A stretch of 64,000 nucleotides of DNA from Roseiconus nitratireducens. GTDB lineage: Bacteria; Planctomycetota; Planctomycetia; Pirellulales; Pirellulaceae. Location: positions 1 to 64,000 of the forward strand of contig NZ_VWOX01000007.1 in assembly GCF_008629675.1 (NCBI RefSeq), read 5' to 3'. This document shows, in pieces, positions 8,856-16,759 of this stretch (its first letter is position 1; each line of letters starts with the position of its first letter). A program made the position numbers and the translations under genes. The notes beneath the pieces were generated by a model. The model made no database searches. It had not been told where the DNA came from and saw only the letters and a list, made by a program, of their open reading frames with translations.

Positions 8856-10180
8856 CCGTCGCTGACGGACGCCTCCACGTTTTGCCCGGGGGTCAAACCT
8901 TCATTGCCTCGCGTGACAACCAAATCGCCTTCACGCAGGTCGCCGGTGACGGCAATCCAGCCTTCGTTGGCTACGCCGATCGTCACCGGCACTTCTCGAA
9001 CCGTGCCGGCGACGGTGCCTTGCGGTTGGCCATCACCCGCGGCCGCATTGCTGCCCGCCGCCGTATCGATCACAAACACGGTTTGACGTGTTTGATCCAG
9101 TACCAACGCGTCGGTGGGGACGAACAATGCCGGGGCTTCCGGCCCGACCGGCAGGTATGCCCGGACGATCATGCCGGAGAGCAGGATCGGGATGCCGTCA
9201 CGGATGGGATTGCGATCGACCTGCAACAGAACTGGAAACGTACGCGCGCGGGTGTCCGCCGCGGGGACCACCTGATTCAGGACGCCGATCAATAATTCGG
9301 CGGGATGCTGGCTGCACTTGATGCGCACCTCCTGGCCGACGACCAACGCGGCAACCTGTTCCGCCGGTACCGCGACTTCCACTTGGACCCGATCGAGTTC
9401 GATCAGCTCCACCACCGGATCACCCGAACTGAGCCAGGCGCCGTCTTGCGTGTGTTCGGCCGTGATGTACCCGTCAAACGGTGCCCGGAGCGTGTGTTTC
9501 GAAAGGCGGTCGCGGAGCAACCGCACCTGTTCTCGTTGCAGATCCAGCCGCGCCTGGGCTTGTGCGACCTGCTCGACCCGCGGTCCGGCAACAAGTCGTT
9601 GGTAAGCGATCTCGGCGGCCTGGAAAAGTTGTTCGCTCGACTCGGCTTCCGCCGTGGCCACGTCGATCTCTTCCTGAGACGCGGCGTTGGAATTGAGCAG
9701 TTGGCGGGCGCGGTTGAGCTGGTTGGATGCGCGGCGGGCGATTGCCGCTGCCGCCTGCATTTTTGCCTTGGCCTCGGCGATGTCTTCGGCCCGCGAACCG
9801 GCTTCCAATTCCGCAAGTTGTTGCTCCGCCAAGCGGAATTCAGCTTTGGCAGCATTCAGTTCCACCCGGACGACTTTGGATTGCAACTCCGCGATTCGGT
9901 CGCCTTGTGAAACCCGTTGCCCACGCCTGGCCAGCAGGGAGTCCACTCGGCCGGCGACGGCGCAGCCGATGGTCGTCTTGCGGATGGGGATCACGGTGCC
10001 CAGAAACTGCGAAGACGCTCCGGCCGAAGCGTATCGGACCGGTTTGGCTGTGACCGGTGCCGCGTCGTCCTGGCCCACCACAGGCGAAGGGTCAAACAAC
10101 GTTGCGGTGAGAATCGCAATTGAGAGAACCGCCGCTGTCTGGCAGCGTTGGAACAGCGGTACCGTTGGACGCATCTTCAT
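8852..10180 (-). CDS. RND efflux periplasmic adaptor subunit (HlyD/AcrA-like)
   Basis: A membrane fusion protein that bridges the RND pump encoded just downstream to an outer-membrane channel. It has 442 residues and a secretion signal (hydrophobic core about residues 15-30). A biotinyl-lipoyl-like half (GTVIPIRKTTIGCAVAGRVD) follows, then a long coiled-coil hairpin (about 105-245, rich in Ala/Glu/Gln/Arg heptads). The second lipoyl half is LRAPFDGYI, and a beta-barrel and C-terminal domain (GDLREGDLVVTRGNEGL) end the protein. These are the classic parts in the classic order. ATG codons at 10180 and 10174 are both possible starts. It precedes and overlaps the pump gene by four bases. Confidence 0.9.
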   Translation of the reverse strand: MKMRPTVPLFQRCQTAAVLSIAILTATLFDPSPVVGQDDAAPVTAKPVRYASAGASSQFLGTVIPIRKTTIGCAVAGRVDSLLARRGQRVSQGDRIAELQSKVVRVELNAAKAEFRLAEQQLAELEAGSRAEDIAEAKAKMQAAAAIARRASNQLNRARQLLNSNAASQEEIDVATAEAESSEQLFQAAEIAYQRLVAGPRVEQVAQAQARLDLQREQVRLLRDRLSKHTLRAPFDGYITAEHTQDGAWLSSGDPVVELIELDRVQVEVAVPAEQVAALVVGQEVRIKCSQHPAELLIGVLNQVVPAADTRARTFPVLLQVDRNPIRDGIPILLSGMIVRAYLPVGPEAPALFVPTDALVLDQTRQTVFVIDTAAGSNAAAGDGQPQGTVAGTVREVPVTIGVANEGWIAVTGDLREGDLVVTRGNEGLTPGQNVEASVSDG

Positions 10181-10789
10181 ACGGGGATCTCATGACGAAT
10201 CGGCGAAGGCGTTGCGCGCACGATTCGAAGCGGGCGGGATGGGCAACCGGACATTGCGGGGCGGGCGTGGTGGGACGAACGGATCAAGTGATCCGTGCTC
10301 GCACGGCCGCTGGCGGGACCATGCATGATACCTCGCTCCGCGGCCGCACGCTCCCATCATCTGGCCCATCATCTGGGAAGATGCCTCGTCGACCCGCTTT
10401 CAAACCTTTGGGGCCAAATCGGCGTGGAACCGAGCGCCCGGTCATCCACCGGGGGCGGCTGCCCCCGATCCAGCGATCTATCCTGATCCCGCGATACCCC
10501 GATCCGGCGATTGACAAGCGTCCCGCTGCCAATGGCCGCTGCGGGGCGGGACGGGATCCGTCGAAGGAACGTGATTTGCAGCCTTGACCCTCGTTCGTCG
10601 GCTGCACGGCGCCTCGGGTGGGCCCAATTTCGATTTCGCCCGTCCAGTGCTATGATGACGCGCGTGCGGCCGCGCAGACTGTCGGCCGCGAATCCGTTCT
10701 TCCCTGATGATGAACGGCACCTGCTTCCAAGCGAGTCGGTCGATCAGAAGAGTTTGATCCGACCAACCACTCCCCAAAGGACCCCTGAA
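10181..10789. other. Non-coding stretch between the RND operon and the FKBP gene
   Basis: About 600 bases separate two divergent genes and should contain both promoters, but I could not pick convincing boxes. It holds a perfect 12-bp tandem duplication, CCCATCATCTGG at 10353-10364 and 10365-10376. Three loose copies of GATCC(A/C/G)GCGAT occur between 10469 and 10513. Small open frames here look like chance; none has a ribosome-binding site or recognisable domain. Confidence 0.5.
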
Positions 10790-11515
10790 ATGCATCGTTG
10801 CTTGCTGGTGATCACCGCCGTCTTTTCGATGTCGCTGATGACCTACGCACAAGAGAATTCGGAACCACAAAAACCTGGTGATGACATCGCTCAAGAAAAC
10901 CCGATCGGCTACTTCCTCGGCGTCTCCATGGGGCAGCAGTTGCTCCAGCAAGGATTGAAAGCGGAAGACTTTGACACCGCGGCGATGGCAGCCGGCGTTG
11001 CCGACGCGCTGAAACGAAACAAGCTGGCCCTGTCCAACGAACAGCTGCAAGCGGCCCAGGTGCAACTCCAAAAGATGCTGACCGGTCGGCACGAGGAGAT
11101 GGCCGCCGAGATTCAAAAGAAGGCCAAAGAAAACAAGGAAAAGGGCGCCTTGTGGCTGGAGCAGAACAAGAAGAAGGAAGGGGTCAAGGAATTGGCCGGT
11201 GGGCTGCAGTACAAGGAGCTCAAGAGCGGCGACGGTCCCAAGCCCTCTCAGTCGGACACGGTCAGGGTGCATTACACCGGCCGGTTGATCAACGGTGACG
11301 TGTTCGACAGCAGTGTGGAACGCGGTGAGCCGACGGAGTTTGTCGTCGGTCAGGTGATCAAGGGCTGGCAGATGGCGCTTCAGGAAATGAACGTCGGCGA
11401 CAAGTGGATGTTGTTCATTCCACCGGAGCTGGCCTACGGTGATCGTGGCAGCCCGGGAGCGATCGGACCGAACGAAGTCCTGGTGTTTGAAGTCGAACTG
11501 CTGGACATCATCTGA
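10790..11515 (+). CDS. Secreted FKBP-type peptidyl-prolyl cis-trans isomerase (FkpA/Mip-like)
   Basis: Catalyses proline isomerisation during folding, most likely in the periplasm. The 241-residue protein starts with a signal peptide (MHRCLLVITAVFSMSLMTYA, cleavage after AYA/QEN likely). A helical N-terminal dimerisation domain (about residues 35-115) resembles FkpA and Mip. The FKBP domain covers about 135-241, with VRVHYTGRLINGDVFDSS, the pocket residues of VIKGWQMAL, and a PPELAYGDRG loop. I chose the ATG at 10790 because the signal peptide begins there and AAAGGA lies 8 bases upstream; the frame is open further upstream. A strong intrinsic terminator follows 57 bases after the stop, so the gene is probably transcribed alone. 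Confidence 0.92.
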   Translation: MHRCLLVITAVFSMSLMTYAQENSEPQKPGDDIAQENPIGYFLGVSMGQQLLQQGLKAEDFDTAAMAAGVADALKRNKLALSNEQLQAAQVQLQKMLTGRHEEMAAEIQKKAKENKEKGALWLEQNKKKEGVKELAGGLQYKELKSGDGPKPSQSDTVRVHYTGRLINGDVFDSSVERGEPTEFVVGQVIKGWQMALQEMNVGDKWMLFIPPELAYGDRGSPGAIGPNEVLVFEVELLDII

Positions 11516-11571
11516 TCGCTCGCGTTCGATCCTCAGGAAAAACCGCAAGGCATTGGCCTCAGCAAAACCGC

Positions 11572-11606
11572 AAGGCACGGGGAGCATCTCTCCGTGCCTT
11601 TTTTCT
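11572..11606 (+). terminator. Rho-independent terminator of the FKBP gene
   Basis: AAGGCACGGGGAG (11572-11584) pairs with CTCTCCGTGCCTT (11588-11600) with one G-U pair and a three-base loop. Five more T residues follow the last paired T. It is a textbook intrinsic terminator for the upstream gene. Confidence 0.9.
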
Positions 11607-11657
11607 TGCGCCTGGCCTTCCTGTTGCGCTCGACGACGTCGCGTTTCGCTGGTGGCG

Positions 11658-11753
11658 GCCGTCGCCCTGTAGCCGCCGTCGCCCTGTAGCCGCCGTCGCC
11701 AGACGGCGGAGAGGCGTCGCCAGACAGCGGAGAGGCGTCGCCAGACGGCGGAC
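11658..11753. repeat. Interleaved short tandem repeats built on a CCGCCGTC hairpin
   Basis: Two 17-bp copies of GCCGTCGCCCTGTAGCC (11658-11691) run into nearly three copies of a 21-bp unit that starts GTCGCCAGACGGCGG (11695-11753; the middle copy has one change). Where they meet, CCGCCGTC-GCCA-GACGGCGG forms a perfect 8-bp hairpin (11690-11709). The array lies just past the FKBP terminator and before the stop of the next minus-strand gene. No coding role is evident. Confidence 0.85.
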
Positions 11754-11796
11754 AACGACGCTCTGGCCAGCGTCGCAACAGATTTCCAGACAATTC

Positions 11797-12345
11797 CTAG
11801 CAGCCGCTGCAACCCGCGCAGGCTCCTTCACCGGTCCCACAGCCGCTCTGGTCGGTACCACACGCCGGCCCGCAACCGGCGGAGATCAGTTCGGCCAAAT
11901 GGTTGGTCCGCACGATCGATTCGTATTCGGCGGCCACCCGGTCGGCGATCTCCTGGGCAACCGGGTCCAGATGGCCGACAAAGTGCAGCACCAGCGTGCC
12001 ACCGTCGAACAGCTGGTCGACATCCAGCAAGGTGGCACCGCAGTTGGCCTCTTGAAGACGTCGTCGGCAGGACTCGATCGCATCGCGTTTATACCGTTCC
12101 AGTCGTCGGACCAGCAGCTCGTCGGACACCGTGGTGGGGCGCAGGATTCGGTAGCGGGGGCCGAGAGCATCCCCGCCCGGCGGCGACAAAGACGGACCGG
12201 TGCGGCGACATTCCGAAGCGACTTCCGCGATTTCGACTCCCCGGGGCGAACGCACCACGACACGACGACCCCGTTCCAGGGGTGCCAGGGCTGAGCCCAG
12301 CCGGATCTCGCCGAGCGAACCGATGCGGAGGAAATAGTGCTTCAC
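11797..12345 (-). CDS. PSP1/RicT-like protein with cysteine-rich C-terminus
   Basis: A 182-residue protein that resembles the PSP1 C-terminal domain family (RicT/YaaT in Bacillus). It has the family pattern of an N-terminal beta region with RGRRVVVRSPRGVEIAEV, then RRLERYKRDAIESCRRRL, then a D-x-D-x-L-F-D-x-x-x-L-x-x-x-F segment. It ends with about 28 residues holding six cysteines (GCGPACG, SGC, GACAGCSGC). In Bacillus, RicT works with RicA and RicF in an iron-sulfur-containing complex affecting mRNA processing and development. Whether that applies here is unknown, though the cysteine tail would suit metal or cluster binding. The start codon is GTG. Its neighbours do not hint at a role. Confidence 0.65.
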   Translation of the reverse strand: MKHYFLRIGSLGEIRLGSALAPLERGRRVVVRSPRGVEIAEVASECRRTGPSLSPPGGDALGPRYRILRPTTVSDELLVRRLERYKRDAIESCRRRLQEANCGATLLDVDQLFDGGTLVLHFVGHLDPVAQEIADRVAAEYESIVRTNHLAELISAGCGPACGTDQSGCGTGEGACAGCSGC

Positions 12346-12529
12346 GCAAGATCCCGAGGTGGGGGGACAGCCGTTTTCCCGGCATGCCGATGGCGACGTC
12401 CCGGCTTGCCGTTGGCGGCGGGGCAGACGACCATGTTGAACGATTTGTCACTCTCTGGCAAATTGCCCCTCTGGACACCCGCGGACGCACCGACGTCCCC
12501 CGAACACCGATTCCCGCTAGGCTCGCGAC

Positions 12530-13564
12530 ATGGCGACTGATTTGACCGCCCCCCAACCCGCCGCCCCCCGGCCCACCGAAACCCTTCCTTTCGATGACTG
12601 GGCTGATCGGATTCTGCGCGGCGGCGAACTGACGCGGGAGGAAGCCCGCCAAATCCTAGCCAGCTCCGATCGCGACCTTCTGGCCCTGCTTGCGGCGGGC
12701 TTCCGGCTGCGCGAAAAGTACTTTGGCAAAACGGTGCAGTTGTACTTTCTGATGAATGCCAAGAGCGGTCTGTGTCCGGAGGACTGTCACTACTGCAGCC
12801 AGTCCAAAATCTCCACGGCGCCGGTGCCCAAGTACAACATCCTCAAACGCGACGCGTTGCTGGATGCTGCCCGATTGGCCTCCGAGCGGGGAGCGAAAAC
12901 CTATTGCCTGGTGATCTCCGCCCGCGGACCCAACGAACGCGAGATGAACGCGGTGGAGCAGATCGTTCCGGAAATCAAGTCGAAATACGATCTGGACATT
13001 TGCGCCTGCCTGGGGCTGCTGTCACGCGAGCAGGCCGATCGATTGAAAGCTTGCGGTGTGGACCGGGTCAACCACAACTTGAACACCGGTGAAGACTATT
13101 ACGGCCAGATCTGTTCGACGCACAGCTACGCCGACCGCGTGCAAACGTTGCGACACGTCCGTGATGCCGGAATGGAGATGTGCAGCGGTGGCATCATCGG
13201 CATGGGCGAATCGCACGACGACATCGTTTCGATGGCATTCGATCTGAAAGAGTTGGGCGTGCAGTCGATCCCATTGAACTTCCTGAACTCCATCGACGGC
13301 ACGCCGCTGCAAGGCAAGCAGGATCTGTCGCCGCAGGACTGCTTACGGGCCCTGGCGATGTTCCGTTTCGTCAATCCCAGTCGTGAGTTGAGGATCAGTG
13401 GAGGCCGCGAAATTCATCTGCGGTCGTTGCAACCACTGGGCCTGTACGTCGCCAACAGCGTCTTCGTCGGGGACTATCTGACCACCAAGGGACAGGCCCC
13501 CGAGGAAGATTATCAAATGATCCGCGATCTGGGATTTGACGTGACCACGTCGGTCGGCGAGTGA
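12530..13564 (+). CDS. bioB: Biotin synthase BioB (radical SAM)
   Basis: Inserts sulfur into dethiobiotin to make biotin, using a radical SAM [4Fe-4S] cluster and a [2Fe-2S] cluster as sulfur donor. The 344-residue protein carries the radical SAM triad CPEDCHYC (C82, C86, C89). Further family motifs are SQSKISTAPV, NHNLNTGEDYYGQICSTHSY, GGIIGMGES, IPLNFLNSIDGTPL and the C-terminal RISGGREIHLR, whose arginine ligates the [2Fe-2S] cluster. Length and motif spacing match the family. The proline-rich N-terminus (about 20 residues) is extra. The gene stands alone; no other bio genes are present. An imperfect inverted repeat follows the stop. Confidence 0.97.
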   Translation: MATDLTAPQPAAPRPTETLPFDDWADRILRGGELTREEARQILASSDRDLLALLAAGFRLREKYFGKTVQLYFLMNAKSGLCPEDCHYCSQSKISTAPVPKYNILKRDALLDAARLASERGAKTYCLVISARGPNEREMNAVEQIVPEIKSKYDLDICACLGLLSREQADRLKACGVDRVNHNLNTGEDYYGQICSTHSYADRVQTLRHVRDAGMEMCSGGIIGMGESHDDIVSMAFDLKELGVQSIPLNFLNSIDGTPLQGKQDLSPQDCLRALAMFRFVNPSRELRISGGREIHLRSLQPLGLYVANSVFVGDYLTTKGQAPEEDYQMIRDLGFDVTTSVGE

Positions 13565-13586
13565 GTGTGCCGGCCAACCCGAAAAC

Positions 13587-13655
13587 GCGACATTTAGCCG
13601 TGGGGCGGCGTCACGGCGTGCAGCCCCTGATCGGCGATCGCACCGCTAAAGTCGC
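13587..13655. repeat. Long imperfect inverted repeat between convergent bioB and the esterase gene
   Basis: GCGACATTTAGCCGT (13587-13601) is nearly complementary to ACCGCTAAAGTCGC (13642-13655), with one bulge and one mismatch. An inner GGGGC/GCCCC pair extends the stem. It lies between two convergent genes, so it could serve as a bidirectional terminator, but there is no T-run. Confidence 0.55.
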
Positions 13656-13690
13656 GGCAGCGATCGGATCGAAGCGGCTGAACGCGCGGG

Positions 13691-15220
13691 TCACTGCTTG
13701 GCGTCTGCCGTGATGCCTTTCCAGTCGTCGGTGCGGAACGGGGTCAGCGGCAATCCCTCAGCGCTCTGGACGTTGCACACAGGGTTGTCCGCCCAGGCGT
13801 AGCGAACGGCAGCCGGCTCTTGAATCTGGTCGCTCCAAACCTCGACCGTGTCTTTCCCGGTGATCTTGGCGTCGGCTTCGACAAACGTCTGGTCCGCACC
13901 TGCGATCGTGAAGCCGATCGGTTGGTTGACGTCGAAAGTGTCCAGTCCGCCACCGACGTGATCGAAGTGCAGCACCACCTTGTTGTCTTTCACCTCCATG
14001 GATTCGTAGGTCGGGCTGCGATACGGGATGTCGTATCCGTAGTCTCGGGCGAGTGCCCAACGGGCCAGGCGTTTGCCGACGTCCTGCTTGTTCTTGGGGT
14101 GGATGTCCGACGCTTCGCCCAGGTTCACGATGACCGCTTCGCCGGTGTTGTCCAGTTTCGACATCGTCATCGTCTGCGCTTCCCGCAATTCGGCCCAACT
14201 GCTGCCGCCGGGAGAATCCGCCTCGTCGCGGAAATCTGCCAATTGGACCCAGTAGAATGGGAAGTCGTCCTGTCCCCAGTCGTCTCGCCAGTTCTGAATC
14301 ATCAGCGGGAACAGTTCGCGGTACTGATACGCGCGTCCCGCATTGCTTTCACCCTGGTACCAGATGACGCCGCGGATGGTGTAACCCAGCACGGGGTACA
14401 GCACGCCGTTGTACAGGTTGGCCGGTCGGTGTTGATTGACCAGCGGGTTGCTGGGGGCTCGCGGGCGTCCACCTTTGCGATCCGCCTGCCACTGCTTCAG
14501 CTTTTCGCGGTACTGGTCCATTGCCGCTTCGTGATCGTACGTCGCTTCGACGTCGCGCCACTTCGCCAGCAGTTCGTCAAACGTCCCGGCGTTTTGCAAC
14601 ACGTCACGCCGCACCCAGGCCTCGGCCGAGGATCCGCCCCAGGCGTTATCGATCAACCCCACGGGAACGCCGAGCGTCTGGTGAAGCTGGCGACCGAAAA
14701 AGTAGCCGACGGCCGAAAAGTCACGTACCGACTCCGGCGTCGCCGGTTGCCATTGTCCTTCAAAGCTTGGTTGCGGCTCCTGTGTTCCGATCCGGGGCAC
14801 CGTGATCAACCGCAGTTCGGGAAAGTCCGCCGCCAGCGACTCCAGGTCAGCGTCGTTGGACTGCGACACGGCCCACTGCATGTTGGACTGGCCGCTGCAA
14901 ATCCAGACCTCGCCAATCAAAACGTCTTTGATCGTGCGTTGATCGCTTCCCGAGACGATCGACAACTCATGGGGGCCGCCCGCTTCCATCGCCGGAAGTT
15001 GGACATCAAATCGTCCGTCGGTATCGGTGGTCGCCGACTCGGTGGCATCTCCGATCGAAACCTTGACCTCACTGTCGGGAGCGGTCCAGCCCCAAATATG
15101 GATCGGCTTTTGGCGTTGCAACACCATCGCGTCTCCGAACACGGAGCTCATTCGGATTTCGGCAAGTGCGGGTGTCCAGGCAAGGGCAGACAGCAGAAGT
15201 GCCAAGCAGGCCTTTCTCAT
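13691..15220 (-). CDS. Secreted sialate O-acetylesterase-like carbohydrate esterase (SASA/DUF303)
   Basis: A 509-residue exported esterase that probably removes O-acetyl groups from sialic acids or other sugars of algal polysaccharides. A signal peptide occupies the first 20 residues (cleavage near ALA/EIR). A short beta domain follows with [14 protein letters not shown]. The SGNH-like core has [14 protein letters not shown], whose serine is the nucleophile. Other family motifs are [16 protein letters not shown] and [10 protein letters not shown], and SDIHPKNK supplies the D-x-H pair. Length and motif order match the SASA family. GGAG seven bases before the ATG supports the start. Planctomycetes carry many such enzymes with sulfatases, one of which lies at 42 kb. 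Confidence 0.9.
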   Translation of the reverse strand: MRKACLALLLSALAWTPALAEIRMSSVFGDAMVLQRQKPIHIWGWTAPDSEVKVSIGDATESATTDTDGRFDVQLPAMEAGGPHELSIVSGSDQRTIKDVLIGEVWICSGQSNMQWAVSQSNDADLESLAADFPELRLITVPRIGTQEPQPSFEGQWQPATPESVRDFSAVGYFFGRQLHQTLGVPVGLIDNAWGGSSAEAWVRRDVLQNAGTFDELLAKWRDVEATYDHEAAMDQYREKLKQWQADRKGGRPRAPSNPLVNQHRPANLYNGVLYPVLGYTIRGVIWYQGESNAGRAYQYRELFPLMIQNWRDDWGQDDFPFYWVQLADFRDEADSPGGSSWAELREAQTMTMSKLDNTGEAVIVNLGEASDIHPKNKQDVGKRLARWALARDYGYDIPYRSPTYESMEVKDNKVVLHFDHVGGGLDTFDVNQPIGFTIAGADQTFVEADAKITGKDTVEVWSDQIQEPAAVRYAWADNPVCNVQSAEGLPLTPFRTDDWKGITADAKQ

Positions 15221-15426
15221 GATGGGTCTCCGGTAGCAAAGGCGGGAAGGAGAAAGTGGGTGGGAAAGTGTCGCGCGGGAAGGGCCGCACGAAGGGAGCG
15301 TATGATAGCCAACGTCGCGCTTTCACGTGGGCGGCAGATTCGTGGCCCAGATTCATGGCGACGATTCGCATGGCGGAGTCCGATTCCGAACTCATTCCCG
15401 TCACGATTCGCATCGCCGGGGCCACG

Positions 15427-15460
15427 AAAAAACCCGATGCCGCAAATGGGCGGCATCGGG
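15427..15460 (-). terminator. Rho-independent terminator of the Cys-Pro repeat gene
   Basis: On the minus strand CCCGATGCCGC (15460-15450), a six-base loop and GCGGCATCGGG (15443-15433) form a perfect 11-bp stem. Six T residues follow (15432-15427). It sits 33 bases past the stop of the Cys-Pro repeat gene. Confidence 0.92.
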
Positions 15461-15492
15461 CTTCTGTTCGATCGATTCGGTGGAAACCGGAA

Positions 15493-16266
15493 TCAGATGT
15501 TGGTGTCCGCGTCGGGCTTGGGAGCCGGCGGCGCGTCGCCTTCGGGAGCTGCGTCGCTGGCGCTTTCGACCGGCTCAGAAGCTTCTTCACCGCTGTCGTC
15601 GCCCGAAGCAGCAGCGGCACCAGCAGCAGCGCCGGCAGCAGCCGGTGCAGCCATGGTTTGAACGCTGCCCGGCACCAGGGTTTCGCCCGGCGCCAAGTCG
15701 AAGCCTTCACTGCTGGCAGCCGGAGCAGCCATTGCCGGAGCGGCTCCACCACAGCAAGGTGCCGGGGCGGGAGCGGGTGCTTCGCCACAGCACGGTGCCG
15801 GTTCCGGAGCGCCACAGCACGGTGCCGGTTCCGGAGTGCCACAGCAGGGTTCCGGAGCGGGTTCGCAGCAGGTCGGCTCGGGAGCGCAGCAGCTGCGACG
15901 TGCCTTCAGCTTGGCGAACAGGTGACCGAACAACTTCGGTCGGCTGTGTCCGCCACAGGTCGGGGCCGGTTCGCAGCAAGGTGCCGGTGCCGGAGCGGGC
16001 TCGCAGCAAGGTGCCGGAGCCGGAGCGGGCTCGCAGCAGACCGGCTCGGGAGCGGGCTCACAGCACGCCGGTTCCGGTGCAGCGCAGCTGTGCTTCGCTT
16101 TAAGGTGACCGAACAATCCGCGAATGTGAGCCATCTTCTTGGCATGATGCTTCGCGAAAAATCCACCACCACAGTTGCCAGCGTATGCCGGCGTGTCATT
16201 CATGGCGAGAGCCGCACCCACCAAAAGTGCGAACGCGGCGATCCCGCTGACCACAGTCCGATTCAT
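15493..16266 (-). CDS. Secreted cysteine-proline repeat protein, unknown function
   Basis: A 257-residue protein with a signal peptide (hydrophobic core about residues 8-25, cleavage near AYA/GNC). The mature part has two similar blocks, each beginning with a basic segment of the type GLFGHLKAKHSC or LFGHLFAKLKARRSCC. Each is followed by runs of the pattern CCEPAP or CCGxPEPAP. I count ten adjacent Cys-Cys pairs. The last third is Ala/Gly-rich and then acidic. The protein is not one I recognise. The composition suggests a disulfide-rich wall or matrix protein, or a metal-binding one. Start: ATG at 16266 with GGGAG six bases upstream. It has its own terminator and a candidate promoter, so it is likely monocistronic and possibly well expressed. 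Confidence 0.85.
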   Translation of the reverse strand: MNRTVVSGIAAFALLVGAALAMNDTPAYAGNCGGGFFAKHHAKKMAHIRGLFGHLKAKHSCAAPEPACCEPAPEPVCCEPAPAPAPCCEPAPAPAPCCEPAPTCGGHSRPKLFGHLFAKLKARRSCCAPEPTCCEPAPEPCCGTPEPAPCCGAPEPAPCCGEAPAPAPAPCCGGAAPAMAAPAASSEGFDLAPGETLVPGSVQTMAAPAAAGAAAGAAAASGDDSGEEASEPVESASDAAPEGDAPPAPKPDADTNI

Positions 16267-16361
16267 TGTTTTCTCCCAAGTGTTTCGGAGTTTTGGTGCG
16301 ATCCTGTCCGCACGCTTGACAAATCCAGAAGCCATCTCCAGGCTCCCCCGCAGGATCCGAA

Positions 16362-16380
16362 GTCGGTGACCATCACCGAC
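16362..16380. promoter_or_regulatory. Perfect short hairpin in the leader of the Cys-Pro repeat gene
   Basis: GTCGGTGA-CCA-TCACCGAC forms an 8-bp perfect stem with a 3-base loop, about 96 bases upstream of the ATG of the Cys-Pro repeat gene. A second small palindrome, CCACGTGAATTCGTGG, lies at 16427-16442. Either could be an operator or an mRNA-stabilising 5' hairpin. Confidence 0.5.
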
Positions 16381-16440
16381 AGTTCCGAACACGCAAGATA
16401 GGCGTTTTACGGAATATTTGCGGCCCACGTGAATTCGTGG

Positions 16441-16470
16441 ATAAAGTAACTTTCGCGCTTGCGGTGTCAA
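16441..16470 (-). promoter_or_regulatory. Candidate sigma-70 promoter for the Cys-Pro repeat gene
   Basis: On the minus strand, TTGACA (16470-16465) is a perfect -35 box. With an 18-base spacer the -10 position reads CTTTAT, which is weak. The predicted transcript would carry both hairpins of the leader. Confidence 0.35.
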
Positions 16471-16568
16471 TCGTACGCAGCGGGCCTGTCCGACAGATTT
16501 TGTGGCGCCCAAATCGCGTTGATCTCTGGTCGGCCGAATCGACGGACGGTGACCGCAAATCGACCAGA

Positions 16569-16759
16569 TACCCGCCAAACACGGGTGAAATGCCGACTTA
16601 GAGAGCTTTGACGACGACCAGTGACCGGACGACGTACCCGCCAAACGTGGCGGTTTGCCACACCCGGTTCACCCGGACGGGTGGTTTTTGGTCGCTGGAA
16701 AAGATTGCCTATTTTTCCAGATTTGCGTCGCATTGGAGGAAAAGGAGGGTTTGGCGGGT
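16569..16759. repeat. Three copies of an ACCCGCCAAAC motif and nearby hairpins
   Basis: TACCCGCCAAAC occurs at 16569-16580 and 16635-16646, and its 11-base core recurs inverted at 16749-16759, touching the stop codon of the lipoprotein gene. Also here are CCGCCA-AACG-TGGCGG (from 16638) and an 8-bp perfect hairpin, CTGGAAAA/TTTTCCAG (16695-16720). This accounts for most of the 490-base gap between 16267 and 16758, in which I see no gene. Confidence 0.6.

Noticed and set aside
10284-10607. Minus-strand open frame of 107 codons upstream of the FKBP gene
   Set aside because: Random-looking composition, overlaps repeat-rich non-coding DNA and lacks a ribosome-binding site.
12346-12529. Possible biotin-related or other riboswitch upstream of bioB
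   Set aside because: No known riboswitch core or BirA-type operator palindrome is recognisable in this stretch.
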